Assembly (NCBI GenBank): GCA_001695595.3
Contig: MBPM02000002.1
Location: 2,455,608 to 2,519,607 of the forward strand
Direction of reading: 5' to 3'
From: Plasmopara viticola
Taxonomy: Eukaryota > Oomycota > Peronosporomycetes > Peronosporales > Peronosporaceae
DNA: 64,000 nt
In this document: one piece after another, positions 10,900 through 21,743 of the stretch
Layout: every line of letters starts with the position of its first letter
How positions within the stretch are numbered: position 1 is the stretch's first letter
Notes under the pieces: generated by a model
What the model was told of the DNA's origin: nothing
The model's input: the letters and a program-made list of their open reading frames with translations, nothing else
Database searches by the model: none
Translations under genes and position numbers: made by a program

Positions 10900-11215
10900 C
10901 ATTATTGCAGAAAGCTCTTGCTCACGAACAGGGTACTTCAACTCGGCTGCTTCGTCTTCCGATCAGTAAAAGCAATTTGAAGCTCTTGCTCTCATTCCTT
11001 TTGAAACAAGACCACCCTATCGCAAAATTCGAGGCGTCCCTTCGTATACCAGTTAGTTTCGAGTAGTCCGGAAGACTTGAAATCGGTGGAAGCCTCACGC
11101 GACGCTTGAATTTGGTGGAGCAACGTGATTGATCGTTCAAGAGCTCGAAAGCTTTTCGAGGGCGTATTTTTTCTAAATACTGTCGTGGAGTGGTCCTGCA
11201 GGTTGCGCAAAGTCT
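10900..11215 (-). pseudogene. Gypsy B RNase H region remnant
   Basis: Two overlapping minus-strand frames of about 72 codons contain FRALERSITLLHQIQASREAS and YTKGRLEFCDRV, which sit where the RT-RNase H linker and RNase H lie in the sister elements. Similar residues occur in Gypsy C near 55380-55560. No complete catalytic set is visible. Confidence 0.5.
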
Positions 11216-11239
11216 TTGCAGAACATAACCGAATATACT

Positions 11240-11890
11240 TTCGTGCCTAAGACGCCCTCCATTTGCTTCTTTGTCTTAAACACAAGCCATTTTGTAATAT
11301 TCGCAATCTTGTCGGGGTTTACTTTTGTTAACAGTCAACGACTCCTAGGTATGGGATCTCATCCACGCAGAATTGACAATTCGATTAAAATTGCTGTTCT
11401 TCACATCATTTCAGTACACGGTCCAAGTCGTACGTAGTGTGCGACATCTTCACTTTGTGCGAGTCGTTAAAGTAGTTTCTCATCACATCCCTCAGGTATC
11501 GACATTATTTCTTCAAAAATCGGTTTGACGCAGTTGCGCTCCGCTGAGTCCCATGAGAGTGACTAGATATTCAAATAAACGATCTGGGGTATATAGGTAT
11601 CAAATGGAATATTCATTTCACGCAATCTTACCGGATAGTAACCCCAAAGTAGGTCTTTGCACAAAAGCCAATGACTTCCTGAAATGGCGTCAAAATTGTC
11701 TTCCTTACGTGGCATCGGTGCCGCCGGCAAGATCATCGCTAAATTAAGATGACAATTGTGCACAATGCTCCAACCTACAGGCTTCTTGACACAAAACGGC
11801 GGTGCATATATGGCAGACGTACTTTGTCGGATGATCATCGCTCTGGCCTATTCTCGGCCTGCGCTGTTCAGGACTCTGGCGCCATTGCTT
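11240..11890 (-). pseudogene. Gypsy B reverse transcriptase remnant
   Basis: A 91-codon minus-strand frame (11563-11838) reads through IRQSTSAIYAPPFCVKKPVGW, PMPRKEDNFDAISGSHW and GYYPVRLRE, the N-terminal half of Gypsy reverse transcriptase. Near 11455-11490 the catalytic block reads RNYFNDSH, so the first Asp of YFDD has become Asn. Together with frameshifts this shows the copy is dead. Confidence 0.75.
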
Positions 11891-12227
11891 GACGGATATC
11901 GGCTTGATACATGTTCGAGGAAATTTTTTTGGGCGATTCCCATCCTTAACTTCTGAAGTGCTTAGCCTTCGCTAAGTTATGGAAGTTGAAGACGAAGAAA
12001 ATTTCAATATATTTGTCGTAACGCAATGTTCTAAAAAAAACTGGTCCGAAGAAATCAAGGAGCGATGGCCATGATGGCCTTGTTGCTAATTATTATTGAA
12101 TTCCTCGCGGCCCAATCTATTCGAGTGTTGAGCTGTCGACAAAAGTTGATTATGCATTTTAGTGAGATAACCGCGTGGTGCTCCTTATTGATGCGAGGAT
12201 TCATTTGCCCTGTAGTCCAGTTGATTC

Positions 12228-12596
12228 CTAGATTTTTTGCTCACGAAGCCTTTTCATGCCAATGATGGCATCCTTATTTCCAGAACCAAGCATTACTTGG
12301 AATCCAGGTATCTGCAAGCTCATGTGCGCAATTCGCCGGGGGCGGTGAACAACCTGATCGTAACTAAGGTTGACTTGCTTCATCTCACCCCTCATCCCTT
12401 CGAGCTCAAGTCGCTTCACCAGGTCTAAGAATACACCGTTAAGCCTACATCCATTGTCGATGTAGACGGTAACGAGTATCTCTTGAATAATGTCTACGAA
12501 AGCTTGAGCTTCTGCTTCGAAGATAGCACATAGTGCACCTCTGATATAATAATTCGCTACCTTACATCTAGTGATATGTGACCGACAACACCACAA
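12228..12596 (-). pseudogene. Gypsy B protease-region remnant
   Basis: A 122-codon minus-strand frame contains VTVYIDNGCRLNGVFLDLVKRLELEG. The pattern xxIDNGCxxNxxxxxLV resembles a retropepsin active site (D-[ST]-G) with the site altered to DNG. Position between gag and reverse transcriptase agrees with the Ty3/Gypsy order. Alternatively it could be an unrelated linker segment. Confidence 0.45.
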
Positions 12597-12816
12597 TTGT
12601 CACATGTTGCCAATTTAATCTAGTCGTCGTTCTTGTCTTTTTACTTCGCAAGACGCATTGGTTTCCGAGATCATGACTACTTCGCACGGTAGCCTTATTC
12701 TGAAGACACCGTTTTGAACGACTCGGCCGATACGTGATTTGGTCTACCGAAAAATGGACAAACTCGAAGAACTGTTTTTCCGATCTACTTATTTCTAATT
12801 TATTTAAAGACGTTCT

Positions 12817-13277
12817 TCATGAATAGTATCGCGTTGTCTTAAAGAAAGAAATCCGCTTTCGAAGATCATACTCAAAATCCATAGTTCTGGAGCTCGTGCG
12901 CAGTTGTGATGTATACAGTGCTTCTAATTTGTGCACGTTCATACGCTCGTAGTCGGCAACAAAGGCAAGATACCAGTTTAGTACGGAGTTGTCTTGATTA
13001 CATGATATAAGCCTCATAAAGTCTGACGACTTTGTTGTCATCAATTGGCTCTTATTGGCAAAGAACTATCGCGTTGCAAATTTCATAATTTATAATTTCT
13101 GCTAAACTTGTCTCCACAAAGAGGAGGATCAGTTTTCTTCCGCCTGCTACTTGATACAGCGAGAAACTTAAAGCGTTCATTGGGCTGGTTCAATTGGGCT
13201 TGCTTCTGAGCTCTCACATGGACTTGATACTGCTGTTGTTGCTCAGTAAGATACAACAATAGCTGCTGTATATACAC
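12817..13277 (-). pseudogene. Gypsy B gag remnant
   Basis: Two minus-strand frames, one glutamine-rich (LTEQQQQYQVHVRAQKQAQ, 13083-13277) and one with SVLNWYLAFVADYERMNV and FEYDLRKRISFFKT (12817-13044), lie upstream of the protease-like block. Glutamine-rich N termini and a nearby folded core are common in oomycete Gypsy Gag proteins. Assignment rests mainly on position. Confidence 0.45.
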
Positions 13278-14640
13278 TGTGTCTTTTCGTGTAGCTGCAG
13301 AAGGAGATTCATTAGTCCGAGCACTTGAATGGCAATTGGAACTTGCCGCATCTTGCGGAGCTTGCGCTATTGAGCTTAAACGCGACGTTGGTCGTGGCGT
13401 TTCATTGTTGTCAAAAGCACTTTTATGGCTTTGTTGACGAGGTCTTGGGTTCGGGACTGGATACTCAGCGTTACAGCCATACTTGGTGGACTTCTCAGCG
13501 CTCTCTGTATAGTCTACCAGACTAAAAAAAATTCTGCTTCTCAGTACACCTTTTCGTATAGATAGACAGCATGGTCTTATGAACCGATTGGAAGATTAAT
13601 TAGACAATTCTTGGTGTCGCTGAATACAGCGCGTTAGGTATTCAATGATGTCGTGCACGAAATCTTCATAACATGAGAGCGACAAAGCTATTATATTACT
13701 ACTCATGCTCTTTTTTTGCTCATTCAAAGCGATGTAGTCATATAACGGGTAGACATGCGCAGATGAAATAGAGCCACAACGAAGTGTATATTCTTATGAT
13801 GCACTGAGACGCCGGATGGCTACAGTTACGTCTTATTTAATGGTCTAGACATGCACAGACGCAATAGCGCCACAACGAAGTGTTCAGCACCAGTGCTGCT
13901 GGTTCCATTGGCAGGTGCATCCGCGCCATCGTCCTTAAAATTCGGAATTTTGTTTGGTAAAATTTGGACAAGCTTCAGATGTTTCACCATTGTTGACCAC
14001 CAGTCCATTCAAAGATTGTTGAGCTCCTTGTTACGGCTCGTTAGGAACTCAGTGGTACCGCTAATCGGATTTGTGGTTTCACGGGTCTTTCGTATTCCCA
14101 AGGAAGTCGAATGAAACAGCTCAGTAGTATTGCATGTAGATCAAGCAAAGCAAGTGGGTAACTTCATCGTCCGTGTTTTAAGTAACGAAGCAGAGATATA
14201 TGTAGATTAAAAGATAGGAGCACTGAGCCTCAGACCAACTAAAGGAACTTCAGATGTTTATACCACACTAGCGTGCAACCACACTAATTAACCATTGAAC
14301 GTTATGTTCGTGTTGAATGACAACTCTTTGCAATCGAGTACTTCCCACTATGTGGCTCGTATCAATAATTACAGGATGCCTCGCTTATCACTATGTGACC
14401 ACGAGAATCCTTGCCTTAGACTCTTGAACTTTATACGACACGTGCCGCTATGTAACACAGTCGCGAAGAAAGTGTATTGTATGTTGGTCGTCGGGCGGGT
14501 CGGGCAGCGATTGGGGCGAAGTTGTTATAAAAGGTAGCGTGTTTGTCTTAAAACAAATTGAAAAGTTATTTTAAATGGAGAGCTCTTACAAATTTTTGTC
14601 TCGATACACAATACTGCTTGACAAAATTTAAACGGGCTAA

Positions 14641-15732
14641 AGCGGGCTCGTCTGTAAACCACTTTTTTCAACACGGCTACTTTTCTCTCCCAACAGTTGT
14701 ATTTCAGTCAAAAGAACTTTTTTTGCTGGTGGCGCAACCGTGAAGCAGTTTCCAAGGCGAAAGTCAAGTTACCATGTCTTTGGGCCTAAAAATAATATTT
14801 TCTCGTACCTGCTCGAAAATTCTCGTCTTGAGAAATCCTGCACAATCTTATTAGAGTCAATGTTGGTAGTATTCGCCTTTCCTCGCCAGCTTCAGTGCGA
14901 AAACGGAACCTTCTGAGATTTGTGCCGTGGCTGAATAGCACGATACAGTGTGTTAAAGTCTGACGTAAGCAGTGTACGACATGATTCTGCTAAGAGAACT
15001 TTTGCTCTCAACTGTAAGTGTAATTGTGTGTTAAGTAGCAGTATCCGAAGAAGACGAAAGATTGCTGGAAGCCGAGCGAAAAACAACCATCGGTCGTGAA
15101 GACTATAATGTAGGTGTAAATATGTAAGTTCGGACGCTATTGCTTTCACGAGTACCAGCGTCAGCACTGAAAAGCTCATCGTAGTGCGTGCAATTGTCAC
15201 GCATAAGTTTGTAACATTACTGATTGTAAAGTGTCGATTGTATCGTCTCTGGTCATTAATTTGAACAATTCGCTTAGCTATTAAAATTTCTATTCTACCT
15301 GGCATGGTCTACGATATAGCGTAAAAATCGGCATTTAAGTGTCGAAGAATGAATAGAACCATAAAAAAGTGATTTTGACGCATTCTAAAAAACATTTATT
15401 TGTTCTACCTTGCACATACCAGAGCAACAAGAAAACACTTCCCGTTTGTGTTATGTTGCCACTAAGTTATTTGTTCTTTGTTTATTCACTAGAAAAAGGA
15501 GCACAAAAAGCTTAGTGGCCATATATTATTCCTGTCTACTCTTTCAATTATGAAAATGTGATGTTGAATTGACAAAGCCGTACTTAAATGCTACCTAATG
15601 TTCAGCTTGTAGAAACAAAGCGAAAAAGTGCGAAAGTGCTGGCAAGGCAGCTTGGATACCGTGTCGACCAATGCAATTTCTGCCAATAAGGCCTTCGCTA
15701 GTGTATTCACACCGGCAAAAAGTTAAACGTTT
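14641..15732. other. Intergenic, nothing recognised
   Basis: A 137-codon minus-strand open frame at 14892-15305 is rich in hydrophobic and basic residues and has no recognisable motif. I do not call it a gene. The rest is AT-rich. Confidence 0.35.
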
Positions 15733-15911
15733 CATTATCAGATCAGACCCTCATAGCGACTTACCCCCACCGAGCTATCAACACATGTATTTTTGAAATC
15801 CAAACACATCTTGTCATTTGCACATCGCTATGAGGGTCTGATCTGATAATGATGTTTTGTTACTCTTGTTCTTTTGTTCGTCAAAATCCAAACACATCTT
15901 GTCATTTGCAC
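15733..15911. repeat. Perfect 27-bp inverted repeat coupled to a 28-bp direct repeat
   Basis: Bases 15733-15759 (CATTATCAGATCAGACCC... to ...TAGCGA) are the exact reverse complement of 15825-15851, enclosing a 65-base loop. A 28-base word starting AAATCCAAACACATCTTGTC lies inside the loop (15796-15823) and again after the second arm (15884-15911). A foldback of this size could form a stable hairpin in RNA or DNA. No open frame is present and no other copy was seen in the window. Confidence 0.9.
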
Positions 15912-16251
15912 TGGATTAAGCTAAAGCAATCTTTCTTCCTTTCTCTCGTTGTAGTTTGATTGAATCATGATTTGCACATTCTAAACAGTATGTACGAAGG
16001 AAGGGCGCTAAACGGAATGACATTGCGTCTACTTCAATAGCTGTATGTTTGAAGTGCAGTTTTCTGCTTTTTTCAAATTATTGGTTTGATTGCATCGACG
16101 TAGTAGCGTCCAGCTCAATAGTGTAGGTCATTGCCTAAATGATGACTGCAGGCTTGCCAATTGTGCGATGGATCTCTTTCCTTTAGCATAAACTATTTGG
16201 GATCCGAATCAATTGATGTTTGCAGTCGAGAGTACAAAACCGGCCTGCATG
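15912..16251. other. Intergenic beyond the effector 2 flank
   Basis: Nothing recognised. Confidence 0.35.
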
Positions 16252-16602
16252 TTCTTGCAGACTATTGTATTGTATTGTATTACGTTTTCGCGTTGCCAAG
16301 TAATGCACGTGCTAGGCTCTATGGCTAGTCCACGGCATAGAGTGGTGTCCGCATACGTCGGGTCTCGTTCGGCGGGCAGTGCAGCCGACACCGAGGCCGT
16401 GAGGGTCTTCCATTATTTTGTGTAGTTCTGACTTGGTAAGAGCCCAGGTGGCGCCCTGGTGCTGGAGACCGTCGCGTCGAGGGTGAGACTCGTTAGAGAC
16501 CTGCAGATGCCCGAGAGCACCTGCCCGAAGCGCGCGAGCATTTAGCCCCCGCGCTTGGAAGGAGGGCGTCACCCCAACCTTTTCCGAAAATTCTTGCAGA
16601 CT
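16252..16602 (-). mobile_element. Short internally deleted LINE-derived element, copy 1, with 12-bp target duplication
   Basis: TTCTTGCAGACT occurs at 16252-16263 and again at 16591-16602, a perfect 12-bp target duplication around a 327-bp body. On the minus strand the body starts with residues FSEKVGVTPSFQARGLNARAL, runs to ALTKSEL, then jumps directly to the KTLTTSVL-like segment and the terminal TTLCRGLA. About 350 bp that the LINE copy at 8019-8548 carries between these points is missing. It ends in CAATA repeats. It cannot encode a reverse transcriptase, so it must have moved using a LINE's machinery. Confidence 0.85.
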
Positions 16603-16870
16603 GGTCCTCAAAATCGTTGACAATCCCACAACTGCTTATTTCCTGAAGGTAGTATCGTGTTCTTCGAAGTAACGGGTAATCTGCGCCATGATGACGTATT
16701 GCCTCATGTCTCGTAAAAGCGTCGCGTGTCAAAGTTTCGATAAATAATCGTGGCGACATTTGAATTGCGTTAATCCAGTTATTAATTTATAGGATGAAAA
16801 AATAAACAACGCGGTTAATTGGCTATGTATTGTAATTTGTTAGCTTCTCGTTTGTCTCTTGGCACTATAA
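16603..16870 (-). repeat. 3' flank of effector 2 shared with effector 1
   Basis: Read on the minus strand this follows the effector 2 stop and aligns with 6489-6838 (shared words ACGAGAAGCTAACA, AACCGCGTTGTTT, GAGGCAATACGT, GTCAACGATTTT). An open frame of 88 codons (16493-16759, minus) crosses it and runs into the LINE-derived insert. It has no recognisable motif and is probably not a gene. Confidence 0.75.
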
Positions 16871-18166
16871 TCACATGATAAAGTCCGCTTTTGATAGATG
16901 ATATCCCGACAAATGGTAGAACTTAAAGTACGCATACCAAAAGGCTTCGATCGCCGGATGGTTAACACTCGTGATGAGGTCTGGCGTTAAATGGATAATG
17001 TCTGTCAACCCGGACATTTTCCACTCCGAAAATTGAAAGTTGACATACCAAAGCGTCATACCACTCAATTCATCATCTGGCATATTCACAGCCGCGTGTA
17101 GCATTATCAGCAGTTTCGGCACACCATAGATCGATGTAATTTTTTCAAACAGTGGCGCATTTTCACCAGGGAATAGCTTGTTGAACTCGTTGGCGTAAAC
17201 CATCCAAAAAATCCTTACTGGATCGTATATAAAGAGCAAGGTAAATTGACGATCACTTCCTTCCACACCTTCCAGCAGCATGGCCACCATTTTGTCCGGT
17301 GATATCGGTCTACGTTTATCCAACCCAATCGACATTAGCACTCGCAAATACTGCGCGCTCTTGGAGTGATACGCATTCTTTGGCAACATCAGCATTTTAA
17401 GCAAAGAGCCGTAATCAATAAACGCGCGGAGATGATGCACTTCAGTGTCAACAGAATGTTTTTGATCCTCAACCCCGTCCAGACGCTCCAGGTAGTGGGT
17501 CCAAGTAATAAACCGCGGGCTGTCGAAAATGTTGTTTGTCCACACGTCTTCGATTTTCAAGATATTAAAGACTTGTTGCGGTTCGTATCCAATTTCAAGC
17601 CATAACGAAAGTTGCACCTCCTTTAATTTCTCGGCGAGATCCTTCGTCTTGGAATCGCCCATCGCCACAGCAAATATCTCGGAAAGGTGTCCAGCGCCAT
17701 AAATATACGTCATCGCCTTAACGATATACTCATGTGGATCAATGCCTCTATATTTGCAAAATTTACTGGCAAAAAAGGCCCACGATTTCCATGGTATAGA
17801 CTTCAACTCTTCCCACTTCGGCACATTGCTTACCATCTCTTCGTAACATTCGTGTGGTATCGCCCCCTTTTCCACCATCGTGTTGTACTCTAAGCTCCGT
17901 CCGTTCACAGCTTTATCTTGAAAGTCAGAAGCTCTTAGTAAGACCCCTTTGACAAACTCCGATACTGTCATGAAATCCTCACTAATCCCTCCTCTGTCTT
18001 CGTCGCCAACACTCGACCCTACTGCAGCAATGACATCGCGATCGGATGGAAGCGAGCGCTCTTCACGTAATGTGGTCGATTTGACATTCGTACTTGTCGA
18101 GTCAGCGGGTGCTGTGGCTGTGAGGATACTGACTAGAACTGCGATGCGCAAATAGTGAAAGCGCAT
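16871..18166 (-). CDS. Secreted WY-type effector-like protein, RXLR motif altered (effector 2)
   Basis: Single-exon frame of 431 residues, paralogous to effector 1 over its whole length. Signal peptide at 1-21 (MRFHYLRIAVLVSILTATAPA). In the RXLR position it has RSLP (37-40) after LREE, and in the EER position GDEDR (54-58). WY/L-type units follow: W126 and W129 with AFFASKF, an L unit about 177-205 (LAEKLKEVQLSLW), and a conserved unit near LLKMLMLPKNA. The C terminus is longer than in effector 1 by a tail ending in SKADFIM. Its neighbours are a LINE-derived insert just downstream and Gypsy B beyond. Function in the host plant is inferred from the layout only. Confidence 0.85.
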   Translation of the reverse strand: MRFHYLRIAVLVSILTATAPADSTSTNVKSTTLREERSLPSDRDVIAAVGSSVGDEDRGGISEDFMTVSEFVKGVLLRASDFQDKAVNGRSLEYNTMVEKGAIPHECYEEMVSNVPKWEELKSIPWKSWAFFASKFCKYRGIDPHEYIVKAMTYIYGAGHLSEIFAVAMGDSKTKDLAEKLKEVQLSLWLEIGYEPQQVFNILKIEDVWTNNIFDSPRFITWTHYLERLDGVEDQKHSVDTEVHHLRAFIDYGSLLKMLMLPKNAYHSKSAQYLRVLMSIGLDKRRPISPDKMVAMLLEGVEGSDRQFTLLFIYDPVRIFWMVYANEFNKLFPGENAPLFEKITSIYGVPKLLIMLHAAVNMPDDELSGMTLWYVNFQFSEWKMSGLTDIIHLTPDLITSVNHPAIEAFWYAYFKFYHLSGYHLSKADFIM

Positions 18167-21100
18167 GGTTAAGGCTGCCGAACAAGGTCTATTTACTCTC
18201 TACTTCCAGTAGAGTAGAGGTATCAGAAGCACCCATCCCATCCACCAGTGCGTACCCACCCAGTTTAAGAGTCTAAATCGTTGTTATAGGCGACATTTTG
18301 TCTTGGTGACAGCAATAAAAAAATGGCTTATTTCGATCTTTTATTTTGACTTGTCAGAAATTTCAACAATACAATTAATCAGGCGCAAGCAGTGCAGATT
18401 ATCGAAGTGTAATGTACACTTGTGTCTAAAATCAGTGTAGAACCATGAAGCTTGCATCAGGAGACGGAAGGCAATTCCACCGAGGCGGGGTCAGGTTGCG
18501 CAAAATGCGCAAAATTTTGAGCACTATAGTTATGCCGCGACGAAACCCATCACGTATTATTATTGCAATTCTTAAGATTTGCTGGCCATAAGCAATACTT
18601 AGGATGCTTCGAGCATACGGTATACTAAAGGAAGATTGTTGATCATCAAAACTACCGACTTACAGCTTAAATTGTACCTTTATTAACTTAAAATGTGGCT
18701 ACACTCTTTAGACGCTTTCTCGAAGTATTTACTGGTATTCTGTTCACAGATGTGTCGGTCCTGAAGGAATAACAAATAGTCTAGTGAGAATCGTCACGAC
18801 TCTGAAGTTTAGTAAGGGACAGGAAATATCGAAGCCTACTAATAAATAAACTACAACAATACTTTTGAAAACAAACGTAAGTAGTAAAACTTGTTTCAAT
18901 CTGAAAGCGACGTCATGTCATATGTTTTTCACGCCGTCATCGTATCGTTGTGAGAGCCCACGTATGCCACAAGATCGACCAAGTATTTGCGACGCCACGA
19001 GTAGAGACAAAAGTGTCTTACATCCATCCGAGATGCAGCACTGCTGCGCCAGATAATCTATGCTACATACCTTCAACCTCTTTTTAAAATATACAATCGT
19101 GCAACCGAGAACGCTAACTCCTACGTGCAGTGGTGTGAAAGTCTGCTGTTTACGTCGAGATAAACGCTATTGCATCTTCGACTTGATAAGAATCGAGTTT
19201 ACACTTTATTTATGTAAATTGTGCTTTCTTGATGCAAAAAATGCGATGTAATCAGATTATCGGGCTTGTAAGTTCGTCAGACTTTATCGTCGGCTCCACC
19301 TTGCTCCTACCAGCCTATACATCTTTAAAAGCGTAGTGCGCTTAATTTCTAGATTAAAACGACAGAGGTTATGTATAATGAAGGATCGCATCTTCTTTCA
19401 TTAAAACCCTTAGCAATCGCTACTCTGTCCACGGTGCCAACCGTCTATACCAGGACTATAGGTTGCGTTCGAAATTCGCATATCTGTGAACGCAGATTGT
19501 TCATTATCCGGATCTTGCTCAGCATTGCTGTTAGTTTTCCTAGGTGACATGCATCTTTCAAGCAGCTCGTATGACCACGTCATGGCGATTTTGCATCAAT
19601 CTTCTGCAAAAGACTCTGTTGTCACTTTCGGCCTTATGCACTATGCCTTAAACTTGACCTGGACAATCCTGTGCGTCGGGAGAGTGATATTCGAATTAAA
19701 TTCTCGTCTTCAATTGCAGGCTCGTTACAAATTGGATCTCGGTGCGTGCTGTGATGCACGGATTCTTCATCATTAGCTAAGACACAAGAATGAATTAAAA
19801 TGTTTCTCTTGAAGACGACACCTACTGATTGTAGACTTGTGCATTTCAACTCAATCATATTCCACTGTACGCTTCAAATTTAGTGACTAATCTTATTCGC
19901 AAATCTTTGTTCAATGAATGATGACTGTGTACTATCAATGACTACATCAATCATAGCAAATGATATCCTGCACCGTTGTAATTTTCAAGTTCCGAAGCAC
20001 ATAAAACAGACAGCAAAATACGATGTAAGGCATACATATGGATCAAATACACGCGTGCAGATTGCACAGTGGTGGAAGAAATATCAGGCGTGACAAAAGG
20101 TGAAGTACAAACACGCAATTCGTGCAAAGATCACTTGAAAGCTTACCATTAAGAATACACGGACTATAACTAATAATGTTAGCAAAGAGTAGAGTATTTC
20201 AGAGCATTTTTGTGCCTTTTCCAAGTAAATGTTACTTGTGCGTGATAGCAGTCACAGATCTTAGTCTTATCACAATTGGATGCAGTAAGAGGAAAAGTCA
20301 CCACTCGCGGAAAAGACCGCATCAGAAACTAAGTAGATATGTCAGTAGAAAACGAAAGTACTCATCCATGATAGCTTTAAAAAAGAAATCAACGACACAA
20401 AAAAGATCAAAATCACGCGATAAGTGACATTATAGTGCCTTATAGGACTGCTTCATTCAAGTTTGGTAAGAAGAAGGTGTCTTCCTTTGGTCTAATAACG
20501 ATCACTTAGGCTGAATCGTTAATCTTACAAGACATTAAGAGCTCTGCCATGAATATCTCGTTTGCATAAGCAGAACATTCATAGGTAAACAGGGCTTTAG
20601 GATATGGCCCGATCGAATGCATCGGATCTGGATCATTTTTTGGTGAATAAACACCAAAATTTGGTCGAACAAAACCAGCCTAACACCTGACCAAAGCGTA
20701 CGTCAACAGATTTTTCTCGTGCAAAACGTGGAGCGTAAATTTTCTGGAAGAATGGGCTCTCAGATCCCACGCCTTACGCCGAAATCATCTGTCAGAAGGC
20801 TAAATGGCAAGAGACAGATCGCACAAGCTCGTGTTAATCCGACCACCTCCCGGCATAGACGCCAACTCTTGGTAATGATATGCTGCGAGACAACATAATG
20901 CAACTTGAAAGAAATTCTGCACAAAATCCAGTCGATGGGTTCAATGAACATTTCATGCAAAAGAATGACATACTGGATCAGTATATGATGCTAGATTGAT
21001 TGGTGTGGCCTAAGCGCTGCCGATTGCGTCTCCAATATCTGTTCGTCTAGCAATACAAACGGTCAGGCCTCCGAGTTTATGCTCAGATAGACGTCGATGA

Positions 21101-21400
21101 CATTTTATACATAGTCGTGCAAATCTCAGGAAGAGATTCCTAAGAAAACTGCATAGTTCACCTGCAGGCGATGGTAAAATGCATGCGAGCAAACTAGCTT
21201 CGCAATAATTAATATGTGCAAGAGATCTTTCTTACAAAGGCTTTGTCGAAATTGGACTTATCCCGCTAATGCCAAAATTTATCTGTCAAAATGTATGACT
21301 CGTCATGGATAGGTGCATAGACAGAAGGACTCAAAATGATTGCGTTCGGATGGTGAGATGATTGCACCCGGATGGTTAGTCATTTTGCTTGGCTCATAAA
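18167..21400. other. Long intergenic region without recognised genes
   Basis: The first 100 bases next to 18166 are the shared 5' flank of effector 2. Beyond that only short open frames (60-96 codons) without motifs are present, for example 19486-19776 (+) and 20176-20427 (+, lysine/arginine-rich tail). A low-quality coding-like texture on + near 20760-21000 could be an old retroelement, but no family could be named. Confidence 0.35.
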
Positions 21401-21743
21401 CATTATTGGCTTAAAGATTTAAGCTACCGGAACCCACGCGCTGGGACTAAGCTGTCTGTATCGCGGTGTGCTGGTAGCAATTCGACCCATATCGGGACCG
21501 GGTTCTGTACCCCTCATTACACTAGGGGGCGTTTTCGGTCAGTGGGGCACCAACCCTTTTATTACCCAATCGGGCGCGAGTTGGTAAGGCAGTCCCACTC
21601 TTAGGTGCGATGGCTTGTCCAATTTAGTGACCTATCTCCAGCTGCCTTAATTCGGATCCTATGGGTATCGAACCAGGTACCTCCCGGTCCTGGGTCGAAC
21701 GGCTAATCGCTCGAGCCACAGGGTCGGTAGCATTTTTGGCTTA
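21401..21743 (-). repeat. tRNA-derived SINE, copy 2, with 13-bp target duplication
   Basis: Inverted copy of the unit at 3694-4045. On the minus strand it begins ACCGACCCTGTGGCTCGAGC (A box) with GGTTCGATACC (B box) downstream, and ends GGGTTCCGGTAGCTTAAA. Flanks CATTATTGGCTTA (21401-21413) and CATTTTTGGCTTA (21731-21743) match at 12 of 13 bases and are the target duplication. Similarity to copy 1 is high throughout by eye, so both inserted relatively recently compared with copies 3-5. Confidence 0.87.

Larger units (their letters stand above)
8815..14640 (-). mobile_element. Gypsy B: decayed Ty3/Gypsy retrotransposon between the two effectors
   Basis: Read on the minus strand from 14640 downward: LTR-like segment (about 14500-14640), gag remnant, protease-like remnant, reverse transcriptase, RNase H, integrase with C-terminal module, then 3' LTR (8815-9211). 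Every domain is broken by stops and frameshifts. Family membership with A and C follows from aligned integrase and LTR segments. The 5' LTR assignment is the weakest part; it rests on a match around the word GTAAGAGCTCTCCATT, shared with the Gypsy C LTR. The stretch 13300-14490 holds gag-proximal or untranslated sequence with no open frame of note. Confidence 0.8.

Noticed and set aside
14892..15305. 137-codon open frame on -
   Set aside because: No motif, unusual hydrophobic and basic composition, no support from context.
16493..16759. 88-codon frame on - next to effector 2
   Set aside because: It runs from the shared 3' flank into a retroelement insert; the matching flank of effector 1 has no equivalent frame.
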